This document shows positions 12,685 through 23,040 of a stretch of 64,000 nt of DNA, in pieces. Within the stretch, counting starts at the first letter, position 1; each line of letters starts with the position of its first letter. The stretch comes from Xanthostigma xanthostigma. Its lineage: Eukaryota; Arthropoda; Insecta; Raphidioptera; Raphidiidae. The notes beneath the pieces are model-generated. The model worked only from the letters and a program-made list of their open reading frames with translations, made no database searches and was not told the DNA's origin. Position numbers and translations under genes: made by a program. The DNA lies in contig OY754475.1 of NCBI GenBank assembly GCA_963575645.1, forward strand, positions 868,001-932,000, in the 5' to 3' direction.

Positions 12685-12956
12685 TTACACTCATATATTG
12701 CTAGTTCCCATAAGTGGAAATGTTGCCCAACCAAGAGAGGCATCAACCGCATATTTCTATCGCACTTATTTGCATATTTAAAATTCAAAATGGCTAATCG
12801 ACCATATTGAAATAAAATACTTCTTACAATGGCTAATAATAATCATTACGTTTAAATTCTAATAACAGCATATTTTTTCACTGAATTAGTGAAAGCATTA
12901 TATTAAACGAAATTATCGTCATAATATTTTAGAAGGCTTATATATAAGAACAATTT

Positions 12957-13036
12957 AAATGTCACTGTCAGGACTTGAACCCGAAACAACCAATTTCGCG
13001 TTGGCTGAGTTACATTACTCTAAGTGCCCACGACAG
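12957..13036 (-). mobile_element. tRNA-like SINE fragment
   Basis: Read on the minus strand it contains GGGTTCAAGTCCTGACAGTG, a B-box-like sequence followed by a GTGACA end shared with copies near 26480, 34966 and 57660. Confidence 0.5.
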
Positions 13037-14162
13037 TTAATTTTTGATTGAATGCAATACTTCTTGTGTAATTATGTATGTCATTTTACTTATTTAATTG
13101 CTACGCTAACCCTAAACGATCAAAAAAACTTTTATTATTTGCTTCGTCGCGTCTCCTTATCGCTGCGGTAATACAGTCCTGCTTTTTATACAACTATATC
13201 TAGGTACAGTTAATTTATTTTCCTTACTGGAACCATGGAACGAGCAAGGTTTGTTATCCTTGTTTTGATTTGAACAACTCTTGCAATAGATATTAATTAG
13301 TTAATTTGAACACAATAGATTTTCTTGATTTTTATCTAATTGAAAATTGAAAAACGGTCGGTTTTTAATTAAATTAACGAACACAATATGTTGCGAAATG
13401 GAAGAGCTGTCGTCGTTATATTCAATTATGATTTATGTAATTTTTTCCAATATATTACATAACTAAAACCCATTAGACAAATTAATAATTTTATGAATAT
13501 CGTTGACAGAGGTGAATTAAAAATAAATAGATATATTTTAACGCTTCGCACAATATAATCTTTTTGAGTTTAATTTTGCTTATAAAAAATATACCGGTTT
13601 TAGTTCGGTACTATTTTTAAGTTATAGGCTGTTTTAAAGTTTATCAGAAGCTGCAAAATAAACATGAGAACGCCTCACCCACGCATGATCACTGGGAAGT
13701 GAAACTTCTTTAGTTATGAACTCGTTTCATTGATGCGTTATCCATTTTGCGCTATCAAGGTTTCTCTTATAATTCCTAGCCGTTCAATTCTCATTAATTT
13801 TATGTTTTCAAGGTACACGTACGGATACGTCGCCAAAAAAGTTTCACTTCAAATGAATGTTTATCTAAAAACTTTGTACGTGCGTAAAAATTATCTGAAC
13901 AGATTGGTACCTATATTTATTTGTTCAAATAAATACCAAAAAAAATAAAAAGTATTCTTACTTTTAAGTATCAATAATAATTATTCATGATTAAGAATAG
14001 TTGAACAATCAAAAATCAAATTTAGTTTGTCGTTATCATAAATACTGATCAGTTACCAAAAAAGTTCTGTATGAACGCATCTTCGGTATACCATGTGATA
14101 TAGAACGTACATGGCGTAAACAGTTCTAATAATATTAAAGACATATGATTTAAAAAAATAAA

Positions 14163-15251
14163 ATGTCAGGATTTTGTAGATGTTGTGTTTCATCAAGTAA
14201 CAATAGTACTGTTGAATTAAAACATTACTCGTTATTCAAAAATGTCGGAGAACATCCACACTGTGAGGAGTTTATTAACTTTGACGTAATACAAGCGTTG
14301 TTTGAGTGCGCTCACGTTAAGGTAAGCATACACAGCTGTTGTCTGCAAATTTTTCGGACATGTTTTTTTTTATAATTGGTGGTACTGAATATTTTTGTTT
14401 TTAAGATTTATGAAAATGATGGACTATCGTCACTTATATGCAGCTTGTGCCTTGCAAAATTAGAAGTCTGCGTGAAATTCAGAGAGCAGTTTATAAATTC
14501 GGAATTAAAGCAGCGTAAACTTTTAAACGACAAACATGTCTTCCCACTTATAGTTTACGAACCAGTTTTAATCGAAGATGGAACAACTGGAAGAGAAGTA
14601 GTGGAAACATGCAAGGGACAAGAGACAATAAGAAAGGATGATTTGACAGACAAAGACGAAGTGACAATTATTGAAGAATCGAATAAAACGACTGAACAAT
14701 TGAATAGTAAAGTTTCTGTTATAAGATCACTGAATAATGGCATAGAAGAAACGATAGATCGCGTTGCCAAAGGAGATTGCACGATTAATAACAATGACTC
14801 GATCAAATCGAATTGTCGGAAGAAAACAAAATTTTCTATCGAATCGAATTATCGGAAGGAAATGAAATTTTCTAACGAATCGAATTCTCGGAAGAAAACC
14901 AAATTGTCTATCCAGTCATCGTTCCGTTGTGATACGTGTTTCGAACAATTTGTGTTTTTGAGTTCGTTGTCTGATCATAAAAAGCATTGCGCCAAGAAGA
15001 AAAATCTCGCGCACGATTCGTGCCAGAAATGTTTACGAGAATTGAAATATTATTCGAGTGTCATGTGCGCCCATAATAATAAAAGGGGCGTTCCATTGGA
15101 CAGCGGACTCGTTTGTGCTCTTTGTCCGAGTCCGAGGATGGTGTTCGAAACAATCGACGCCGTTAATGCTCATATTAAATTTCATCACGCTCCGGGCGTT
15201 GATTTCACTACAATTACTGTTGTTGATGAAAATCAACAGGAACGTCAATAA
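14163..15251 (+). CDS. ZAD protein with few, degenerate zinc fingers
   Basis: Exon 1 is 14163-14321 (53 codons, donor AAG|GTAAGC) and exon 2 is 14406-15251, giving 334 residues. The ZAD is recognised by the cysteine pairs FCRCC and ICSLC and by the FECAHVK/IYENDGLSSL junction, at the same position and phase as the other ZAD genes. A central region contains three perfect-length 12-residue basic repeats (SIKSNCRKKTKF type) at about residues 185-221. Only three cysteine/histidine clusters follow: FRCDTCFEQF...HKKHC, SCQKC...CAHN, and VCALCPSP...HIKFHH; the spacings are irregular. It may work mainly through ZAD dimerisation, or it may be decaying, although the frame is intact. A poly(A) signal lies at 15403. 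The ZAD assignment is firm; DNA binding is doubtful. Confidence 0.85.
14799..14906 (+). repeat. three tandem 36-bp coding repeats in the ZAD gene
   Basis: Three consecutive 36-bp units encode SIKSNCRKKTKF, SIESNYRKEMKF and SNESNSRKKTKL. The units differ by substitutions only, so the frame is kept. The repeat makes a serine/asparagine and lysine-rich basic segment that could serve as a nuclear localisation or nucleic-acid contact patch (inference). Confidence 0.85.
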
Positions 15252-15304
15252 CGTGCAATAGTATATTATACCACAAGGGCCGAAAGTGTGATATTCGTGC
15301 CCTA

Positions 15305-15347
15305 CGCGCCATGATGGCTGAGGCGGAGCCGAGGGCATCATGGCGCG
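15305..15347. repeat. short GC-rich hairpin downstream of the ZAD gene
   Basis: CGCGCCATGATG and CATCATGGCGCG form a 12-bp stem around a GAGGCGGAGCCGAG loop, about 55 bp after the stop codon. Confidence 0.8.
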
Positions 15348-15402
15348 CAGATTGGATTTTCGTACATGACGATGGAAGTTTTTAAGAAAACTAACTTTTA
15401 TT

Positions 15403-15408
15403 AATAAA
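15403..15408 (+). terminator. poly(A) signal of the degenerate ZAD gene
   Basis: AATAAA lies about 150 bp after the stop at 15251, just past a short GC-rich hairpin. Confidence 0.5.
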
Positions 15409-15484
15409 AAAACACTTTATAATTCGTTATAATACTAAAAATTTTATTATTATTAGAAAAACGAGAATTATGCAATTATTATTT

Positions 15485-15770
15485 ATGTTTGTTTCGCGAT
15501 ATCTTCGTCAGTTGTGAACCGATCTGACAATTTTCGACGCCATTTTGTGCAGGCTGTTCGCTGATTGGCCCCATATAGTTTTACCTAAAATCGGTTCAGT
15601 CGTTTTTATAATTGACTTCAAAGAATAAGATTTTTTTAATGTATGTTATCTCCCATAGTTGTGAATCGATTTTGATTATTCTTTTTCTATTCAATAGAGC
15701 ATTTTACCTTCAAGGTGATGTCACATGAATTTTACTTAAATCGGTTCAGCAGTTCTTTTTTGTTATATAT
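15485..15770. mobile_element. LINE-tail-like fragments
   Basis: Two copies of ACTTAAATCGGTTCAG or ACCTAAAATCGGTTCAG lie 140 bp apart. AATCGGTTCAG phrases are common near the 3' ends of insect RTE-like retrotransposons. Fragmentary. Confidence 0.4.
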
Positions 15771-16242
15771 ATGTTTAGTTTTAAGTTTAATAATCGAATA
15801 TAAAAAATAGTTGGTTTTTATTTAATGACATACTACGCACTTATTTTTCCTTACCGGCAGAGAAAATGACCCACTCTCATTATAACATTGCTCATTAGCA
15901 AGAAATACCTGTAAAAAATGCAAAACAAGCACATTTTGGGAAAAAAGGTGACTTAACCACCTTTTCGAAAACTGAAAATTCGTAAAACGAGAATAAATAT
16001 TTTTTTAAAATTATTTTTGGCAGTAAATTTATTGATGTTGTAACAATATTTTGTTAATAAAAAGGATTTCCAACGGAATCATTGATGTTTTTTTTTTACC
16101 CTAGATAAAAATGAACTTATGTACGCGTGTGCAGTTCTTTTATCTTAATTTTATCTTTTAAAAAGTACGGTTGCATTAGTGATGTAATGAATATTCGCAT
16201 ATTTTTTTACATTTGCAATCGCAAAATAATATTAAGTAAAAA

Positions 16243-16458
16243 AAATATAGTTTAAAAAAAACTAAAAAACACGCTTTATATCGAACTAAAAAGTAAAAAA
16301 TAATTTTTTTAAAATAAGCTTAAAAAGCGTGGGGCGCTTTGTTCCACATTTTCGTACATCGAGCGCCCAACGCTTTTTAAGCTTATTTTAAAAAAATTAT
16401 TTTTTACTTTTTAGTTCGATATAAAGCGTGTTTTTTAGTTTTTTTTAAACTATATTTT
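16243..16458. repeat. 216-bp near-perfect palindrome
   Basis: Arms 16243-16330 and 16370-16458 are almost identical reverse complements (both include ACGCTTTATATCGAAC or its complement). An inner GGGCGCT/AGCGCCC stem leaves a loop of about 23 bases. Confidence 0.9.
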
Positions 16459-16529
16459 ATTTTTCACTTTTTAGTTTGAGGATCTATAAAAGAATTTATT
16501 AATCCTGGGGGTCCTAATAAGGATAATGG

Positions 16530-16640
16530 GAAACTGTTATCAAATTATTGCATTGTCATCGGTCCTTGATACGTATGCAAAGTTTCAAATTAATCAGACT
16601 TCGGGAAATTGGTGAAAATTATGCTCAAAGATTCCGTTAC
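16530..16640 (+). mobile_element. retrotransposon 3' tail fragment
   Basis: The run ATGCAAAGTTTCAAATTAAT ... GGTGAAAATT ... GATTCCGTTACATACATA is a characteristic end of insect RTE-type LINEs. Only the tail is present. Confidence 0.45.
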
Positions 16641-17346
16641 ATACATAGTTAGTTACAACCCAAACTAATATAAAGCGTTTAATAAAAAAAATATTAATTT
16701 CTTAGCATTTTTAACAGAAAAGTTTTTTCTTACTCCTTTATTAGTAGCCTTGCAATTTAAATATTTTATCAGTCTCTACTTAAACGTGGGACAATAAAGC
16801 TTTAGACTTAGTATTAATAATCAACCTAGTACCCAAAACCACTACAAATACCTGTCAAATACGCGAATAAAACTGACTTTCGTTACGTCACTAATCTGCA
16901 TAATAACGGTCCAATAATCCATAAACATACATGTTTATATATATAATATGACATGGATTTAAATAATTAAAAAATAACTCAGCAAGTGCAAATAGCCGCC
17001 GGGTCAGTTTGACCTCGCGAGGGGGATCTCCTGCACGTCACATTTGCATCCAATGATCCGGTAATGATTGTGCAGGGCGATTATGATGAGACACGGATGA
17101 CCTTTGCGTCTCTTTTTAAACCGCCAATCATTACGATTGAACAGAGTGGGCTGCGACCGTCTGTAAAGCGGACCACATACATATGTCCCACATTCCTCGC
17201 ATTTTGGCCTGTAACTTCAATATTCTTCGATTCCTCGTCAGGCAATAATTTGTGACGGTAATCTATTTTTTAATGCAAGTACCGACCAGAAAAACCTGTT
17301 CGTGAAGGGGTATCCATGTTATTTGACGAAATAGCGGACATTATGC

Positions 17347-17536
17347 CTCCACTACACACGTGGCCAGCACCGCCACTTACAGGCACTCACGATTGTGTAG
17401 AGGGCATATTCGTCGGTGCGTAGACATAATGTCCTGTAATCGGTTGATAGTCGGTACATCAAAGGAATGCGTGGCCAGCATCGTGCGATGATAGGCACTT
17501 ATTTGAGTGGCGGTGCTGGCCACGTGTGTAGTGGAG
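17347..17536. repeat. foldback with 30-bp terminal inverted repeats
   Basis: CTCCACTACACACGTGGCC... at the left and its complement ...GGCCACGTGTGTAGTGGAG at the right pair over about 30 bp. A second pair, GGACATTATG and CATAATGTCC, lies near 17335 and 17425. Confidence 0.85.
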
Positions 17537-19177
17537 TCTTTAGACCAGCAACGAGCGTCAGTCAGGCTCCCGCAGTTTCTGTCTGGCCGTGCTGGACGTT
17601 TCCATCGATGCATTTTGGTTAAATAACGGAACATTTTTCCTAATTCCGTACGTTTATATCGTCGATCAAGTTGCATACCATTAAACTTTTAGTTCAGAAA
17701 TATTTCCAACGCAATATTTTCTTTTTTTAAATTGATAGTGGCCTAGTTCTTGTCTATGGAATATTTTCGTTATTTAATAGAAATTTTACGCCGAAAAAAA
17801 CATGTCTTACGTAAATTTATATTGTTATAGATGCTGCGCAAAGTTGCGAAATATATAGATCTATCAGACACGAATATAATTCATAATACGCATAAAAAAT
17901 AATGTTTCTGGTTGATATTTTCTGTTTATCAAGGTTCTCTTGTCATAAAACGGTTATAGATATGACATTTTTATTATACATCTTCAGTACAGAAAGCAGT
18001 GTTTAAAATAGGTATTTAAGCTGCAGTAATTTATTAGTGCTGTTAGAAAAAACAGTAAATCACGCATGGTCACTAAAAACTACGATATACGTATATACAG
18101 ACGATTAAGTTTTAAAAGATCGACTTTTGAAATCATTAAGGACGCAGTCCTATGTTCAAGCTCGTTTTCAACCCTTTTTTCAGAATTTTTTTAATAACAA
18201 AATACTGTACAATCATTTCAATTTTGTTACATGTTTTTACTGACATCGTAAACTAAGAAAAAAAAATTTTTTGCTTAATTTTACGCTATTTTATATATAT
18301 TTTTTTAACCTAAAGTAGACAACTTTAAATAAAGGTAGGTGGGTAGCGCGGGTGATAACGTCACTTGGAGTCATCTGAATTATAAAAATTAAATTGTTTA
18401 TTGTGTCGTGGGCTTGTGGCTCTATCCCGTACTAGAAATAAACATTTTTATTGATAAATAACAAAATGGCGGGTTTTTTTAAATAAACAACGAGAAAATT
18501 GTGATTTTGTCGTTGAAAATCGGTTAAAAAAATATAAATAATTTTTATAATTAAGTAATTCTAGTACCGGACGGAGCTATTGTTGTGTAGAATACCCTTT
18601 GCAAAATTGAAAGCAATCGGTTGTATACAATTGTTTCAATCATCCGCGCCGCTTACAAAAACGTAGTTAAGTCTTGATTTCAAATTTCTTACAAAAAAAT
18701 AAAAATGAATATTTACACTAATCAGCTATGCCGGGTCTATAGTTCCGTTTCTTCAAAAGCATCGTCTTCTGCTAATTTTTTTGCTTTACTCTGCGAGATG
18801 TGTTTTCTATGCAATACCGTATTTTAAAACCAGCTGTTTTGTGAACGAATTCCCAGAAGCTAACTGTGCTATATGCAAATACATACTTATTAATTTTTTT
18901 AATTAGAAGAAAGGTGCGGCAAATGATAATCACGTCAAACTGACAACTGTTGATTACAGAAATTAATTTAAAACGAGTGAAGATCTAGCAAACTGGAAAG
19001 GTTACCTATATCCTGTTGATTTGTTACAGTTTGGTTTCGTAAATTGGATTTCATCATTGCTTTTAATAGATTCGCCTTAAACCTTTCCAAGCAGGGGAGG
19101 ATGGGCCCACCGGAATTTTGAGAATTTTCCTTGTAAACCAATCGTCTATATTAGTTTGTCTTTTTTGTATACTAAAT

Positions 19178-19648
19178 TATCATATATATTAATACGCTAA
19201 GGTTTAAGATGTTTGCCTCCCTTTTTAGAAAAAAGCACACAATTTCTCCACATAAATTATATATCATTTTACAGATAATTGCTTGCTCTACTGACATCGA
19301 CAACTAAAAAATTTATTATTGCTATTGTTTTTGTAAATTAATTAAACTCTGAACAACGTCTGCCATCTGACGGCGTAACGTTAACACTTCGATCTGTCAT
19401 CTGACCTTCATATTGTAAATATTGCATACTGCCATCTGACGGGCAACGCTGAACAACGCTTTTGCTACTTGCGCCTCTGTATGACAATTTTAGTAAAATA
19501 TTTCTTTTACAACAAAATGAAGAACGTTATAAGCAGTGTGCAAAATTAGAAACGAATTGAATACCTGCAATCATATTTAAAAAATAATTTTGTAAAGTGA
19601 TAATTAATATATTTATTTAGTGCGAATAATTCGCACAAGTCCCGCTAG
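19178..19648 (+). mobile_element. Helitron-like non-autonomous repeat, copy 1
   Basis: Begins TATCATATATATTAATACG and ends CCCGCTAG|T. A near-identical copy lies at 51325-51798. A CTAG/T end without target duplication suits Helitrons. Internal CTGCCATCTGACGG subrepeats. Confidence 0.65.
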
Positions 19649-19818
19649 TTTGATTTTTATTTTGTTAGATTAACGCTTCGTTCGGGTAAAAATCAGGGGA
19701 AGATATTCTCAGAAACTGTTTTATCTCATTGTATGAAAGGTGATACTTTACTTTAGGACAGAGGCTATAATAACTGGTCGTTCTGGTTCGCACGGGTAAA
19801 AATCGAGAGTATATATTT

Positions 19819-19824
19819 TTTATT
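19819..19824 (-). terminator. poly(A) signal of the YGVP gene
   Basis: TTTATT on the plus strand reads AATAAA on the gene strand, about 115 bp past the stop. Confidence 0.5.
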
Positions 19825-19938
19825 AATGGCTTATATTTTATAGTTTGAATAACTTGAAAAAATAATAAAAATATAACTACGATACAAAAAATTCCTAACT
19901 GACTAAATTTAATTTACATAGAATATAAAATCACAATT

Positions 19939-21612
19939 TTACAAATATGGTGACCTGATAGGATTATCGTAACTGGAAATGACTCTGCCTCGAAGAATTT
20001 TCGTAACAATTGGCTCTTGAATTCTGTCAAACGGTAAACCGTATTTCTGATGCGGTTTTTGAACAGTCGGCTTACTGATAGTAAATAAATGCTTCATAAA
20101 GGTCTGTTGATCTTTCAGTGCTGAAGATAAGTGAATTTCAAAATTTTTCACCGGTGACAAACCCGGAAAGTGATAGCCATCTCTAAATATTTTGAACGGT
20201 TGTGCGTTGAATATTGGAGCGTGGAGGTGTTGAAGATACGATATAATCGATGTTACGCCGAAAACCGGTTCGTCGCATAATTTGATGTTTGTTTCGTCGC
20301 ACGGCAATCCATATTTATGAGACGGAACGCCATGTTCCTTAGATGGAACTCCATATTCCTTAGATGGAACTTCATGTTCCTTCGACGGAACTCCATATTC
20401 CTTAGATGGAACTTCATATTCCTTCGATGGAACTTCATATTCCTTCGATGGAACTCCATATTCCTTAGATGGAACTTCATGTTCCTTCGATGGAACTCCA
20501 TATTCCTTAGATGGAACTTCATATTCCTTCGATGGAACTCCATATTCCTGTTGTGGTGTTACAGGTGAAATTTCAGGAACTCCGTAAACCTGAACTGGTT
20601 TGGACTCTGTAAACACACTCGTCGTTTCTTTTGGGAGACCGTATTCATTCTGAGGAGGGAATGGTATATTTGGGGTTTCGAAGTGTTTAGTCGGTTTTAC
20701 TGGCGTTATGGGAAGTCCGTATTCTTTCGTTGGTTTTTCGAGGATCGGAATTCCGTATCTTGTCGGTGGCGGTTGTGGTTTTCTTTGTACTGGAATACCG
20801 TATTCACTTGATAGTTTTTCGGGAACATTGAATACTATTGACGGTTTTTCTGGTACGGGAATTCCGTATTCAGTTGAAGGTTTAACTGGTACAGGAACTC
20901 CATATTCTTTTGATGGTTTTTCTGGTACAGGAATTCCGTATTCATTTGACGGTTTAACTGGGACGGGAACTCCATATTCTTTTGATGGTTTTTCTGGTAC
21001 AGGAATTCCGTATTCAGTTGACGGTTTAAGTGGCACGGGAATTCCATATTCTTTTGATGGTTTTTCTGGTTTTACAAACGTTTTTTCTGGTACAGGAATA
21101 CCGTATTCAGTTGACGGTTTAACTGGGACGGGAGTTCCATATTCTTTTGATGGTTTTTCTGGTTTTACAAACGCTTTTTCTGGAGTTGACGGTTTAACAG
21201 GTACTGGTACTCCATATTCCTCCGATGGTTTTTCAGGAACTTTGAAGTCCTCTGACGTTTTTTCTGGTACAGGAACGCCATAGTCGGTTGACGGCTTAAC
21301 AACAAACTCTGTTGTTGGTTTCTTAACACTTGGAACACCGTATGTCTGGACTGGCTTTTCGGGTGCCTTTGTCGTAAAGAAACTTTTGTCTGAATCGATT
21401 GGTACTTCAAATTTTGGCGGCCGGTGACTTATTACCGGAACTGCGTATTCTTCAAATGGCTTTATGGCTGGCTCAGCAAACGTTTGGAACGGTCTTTCTG
21501 GCAAGGCAGTTTCGTCTGGCAATGATGATGACTGAACAATAGATTCGTATGCGGCGGGTGGATATTGAGCTAAACCTTTTGCCAACAGGCAAATGAATAT
21601 TGTCAGTGGGAT
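19939..21612 (-). CDS. secreted YGVP/YGIP-repeat structural protein (cuticle-like)
   Basis: The main exon runs from the acceptor at 21612 (tttatttttag) to the stop at 19939, giving 557 residues in phase 0. It opens with the hydrophobic IPLTIFICLLAKGLAQYPP, the core of a signal peptide whose start must lie in an upstream exon. A candidate exon at 22712-22686 encodes MLKNIIMIL with a weak GTAATA donor. The middle is proline- and lysine-rich: first about 12-residue units of the type EKPS(T/K)EYGIPVPVKP, then twelve 7-residue units SKEYGVP in which YG alternates with YE, HE or HG. The C-terminal about 120 residues are non-repetitive and include LPCDETNIKLCDEP with two cysteines. YGxP repeats occur in resilin-like and other insect extracellular matrix proteins, so a cuticle, eggshell or silk role is plausible. 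I do not recognise a named family. A minus-strand AATAAA lies at 19819-19824. Confidence 0.85.
   Translation of the reverse strand: MPLTIFICLLAKGLAQYPPAAYESIVQSSSLPDETALPERPFQTFAEPAIKPFEEYAVPVISHRPPKFEVPIDSDKSFFTTKAPEKPVQTYGVPSVKKPTTEFVVKPSTDYGVPVPEKTSEDFKVPEKPSEEYGVPVPVKPSTPEKAFVKPEKPSKEYGTPVPVKPSTEYGIPVPEKTFVKPEKPSKEYGIPVPLKPSTEYGIPVPEKPSKEYGVPVPVKPSNEYGIPVPEKPSKEYGVPVPVKPSTEYGIPVPEKPSIVFNVPEKLSSEYGIPVQRKPQPPPTRYGIPILEKPTKEYGLPITPVKPTKHFETPNIPFPPQNEYGLPKETTSVFTESKPVQVYGVPEISPVTPQQEYGVPSKEYEVPSKEYGVPSKEHEVPSKEYGVPSKEYEVPSKEYEVPSKEYGVPSKEHEVPSKEYGVPSKEHGVPSHKYGLPCDETNIKLCDEPVFGVTSIISYLQHLHAPIFNAQPFKIFRDGYHFPGLSPVKNFEIHLSSALKDQQTFMKHLFTISKPTVQKPHQKYGLPFDRIQEPIVTKILRGRVISSYDNPIRSPYL
20313..20551 (-). 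repeat. 21-bp minisatellite encoding SKEYGVP heptads
   Basis: About twelve in-frame 21-bp units. Variation is concentrated at the third to fifth residues (EYG, EYE, EHE, EHG), and the valine-proline end is invariant. Length polymorphism between individuals would be expected. Confidence 0.9.
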
Positions 21613-22534
21613 CTAAAAATAAATAAACAATTGTATTTTTTGAAGTAAAACTTTTTTAGGCGCGTTTTGTGAATTTCGCGAAGGAGCCAATTGAAAAGTT
21701 CGCATACTGCTAGAATTATACAAGTTAGTACAACCAATATAAACGAATAAAATCGTAACTTAGTATAATTTTAAAGATACCTAGAAGGAATTTTCTGTTA
21801 AAATCATCTTTGCCTGTCTATTTATCTGTATCTATTATCGAAACACTGTAAATCTTAAGTTGTTTTCTATAACAATAATTGTTAAGACAAATTACCGCTT
21901 TAGTGTAAATTCAAATTTAAGAAAAAAAATTCTACTTGCCATTTTGAAGTACTTTTTCGTTCACAAGTCACAAAACAAATGAAATGCTTGAACAACTTCT
22001 AAGTGTTTTAATAATCGAATAAATTTTGAAAAGATCTTTTTAGCCGATAAACTTTTATGACTCAAACTTTTGTTTTGGAAACGTTATAGTGAAAGTTGTA
22101 AATTGATTTTTAAATGTTAATTTCTAAATTTTGTTTTTAAATGAACGCCCTTCCTTTTTAAAATTTGTATACAGGGTGGATTGAATGTATAGGATACGTA
22201 TTTAAATTTTCGACAAATGTTTTGTTATTTTTGGCTACAATCGATTGAGTATCAAAACCGTGATCTTGAGCTGAATTTTTTAAAAACAATTGGCAGATGA
22301 AACAAATGATTTGTTCGGTCTGATAATTACTTGGACCGGAATCTTGAAGGTGGTATTTTATGATATTTTGTTCCATTGTTTATATTTCAATACATGATGC
22401 AACAATGTAAATACTCATTAATAAGTACAATTGTATTTATCCATATTAAATTGGTAATACTTATACCTTTATTGTTGTCAGTTATGTTAAAATTTATAAC
22501 AAATTATACTTAGTTTTTTATCTGTCTATATAAA

Positions 22535-22575
22535 ACCGAGAGTGATGCAAGCGAGGCCGCGGGTAAAGGCTAGTA
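22535..22575 (+). mobile_element. Helitron/LINE end fragment
   Basis: ATAAAACCGAGAG followed by CGAGGCCGCGGGTAAAGGC and TAGT, a common terminal motif of lepidopteran repeats. Confidence 0.4.
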
Positions 22576-22685
22576 GAAAATGTATTTCGAATTACAACTT
22601 TCAGTTATTTCGGTAGTTTTGTATAGGTCAAAGTACATTAAATAATAATATGTTTATTTTTATGTGCCTATATATAATGTATTAC

Positions 22686-22712
22686 TAATATCATTATAAT
22701 GTTTTTTAACAT
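22686..22712 (-). CDS. candidate first coding exon of the YGVP-repeat gene
   Basis: ATG at 22712 begins nine codons (MLKNIIMIL) ending in phase 0 at TTA|GTAATA. Joined to the main exon this gives MLKNIIMIL-IPLTIFICLLAKG, a good signal peptide. The donor is weak and no TATA box is visible just upstream, so this remains a proposal. Confidence 0.3.
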
Positions 22713-22893
22713 GCTACAAGCCTAAGCGATGTAGTAACGCCCACAGTCGCGGTAAATCGAAACATTCCAAGGTCTTCGTTTGCATATTGCACCAGCAACA
22801 TCTTCGCTATTTCATTGTTATTATTGTATATCAGAGGTGGCAGAAGGTGATTTTTTTTTCACCGAACCGAGAAAGTTAAATGAAAATTTATAT

Positions 22894-23040
22894 TGGACTA
22901 GCGGTTCCGCCCGGTTTCACCCGGGTGCAAAAGAACGAATGGGGAAGGGGGGACATGAGTACGCACATTCATCTTAGTTTACCGAGATGAATGTTGTGTG
23001 CAAATTTCATGATGATCGGAGTTACCGTTCAAAAGTTTTT
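22894..23040 (+). mobile_element. retrotransposon/Helitron end fragment
   Basis: ACTAGCGGTTCCGCCCGG..., a typical repeat border in insects, followed by AAATTTCATGATGATCGGAG and GTTCAAAAGTTTT tail-like phrases. Confidence 0.4.

Larger units (their letters stand above)
9520..14162. other. intergenic region, dynein 5' flank to ZAD gene
   Basis: The upstream regulatory region of dynein lies just right of 9519, but I see no clear TATA box. The region holds the dispersed repeat copy at 9772, the hAT MITE at 10665, the Harbinger-like MITE at 12349 and an SINE-like piece near 12957. Open frames at 10328-10638, 11371-11589 and 12319-12810 resemble nothing I know. Otherwise AT-rich with no gene seen. 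Confidence 0.6.
15252..19938. other. intergenic region with repeat fragments and hairpins
   Basis: Contains the hairpins at 15305, 16243 and 17347, LINE-tail-like fragments at 15485-15770 and 16530-16640, a non-repetitive and less AT-rich block at 16990-17260, and a Helitron-like repeat at 19178. No gene recognised. Confidence 0.6.

Noticed and set aside
12319-12810. 163-codon plus-strand frame
   Set aside because: It lies almost wholly in the TTA-flanked MITE at 12349-12684; the protein is made of translated TTTGTTTGTCAAAC motifs.
17064-17676. Frames at 17064-17255 plus and 17377-17676 minus
   Set aside because: The second is largely made by the foldback at 17347-17536; the first has no domain or splice context.
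20317-21283. Plus-strand repetitive frames (FLRWN and GTGIPYSFDG repeats)
   Set aside because: Antisense shadows of the YGVP repeats. The minus frame has the signal peptide, a splice acceptor and a non-repetitive C-terminus.
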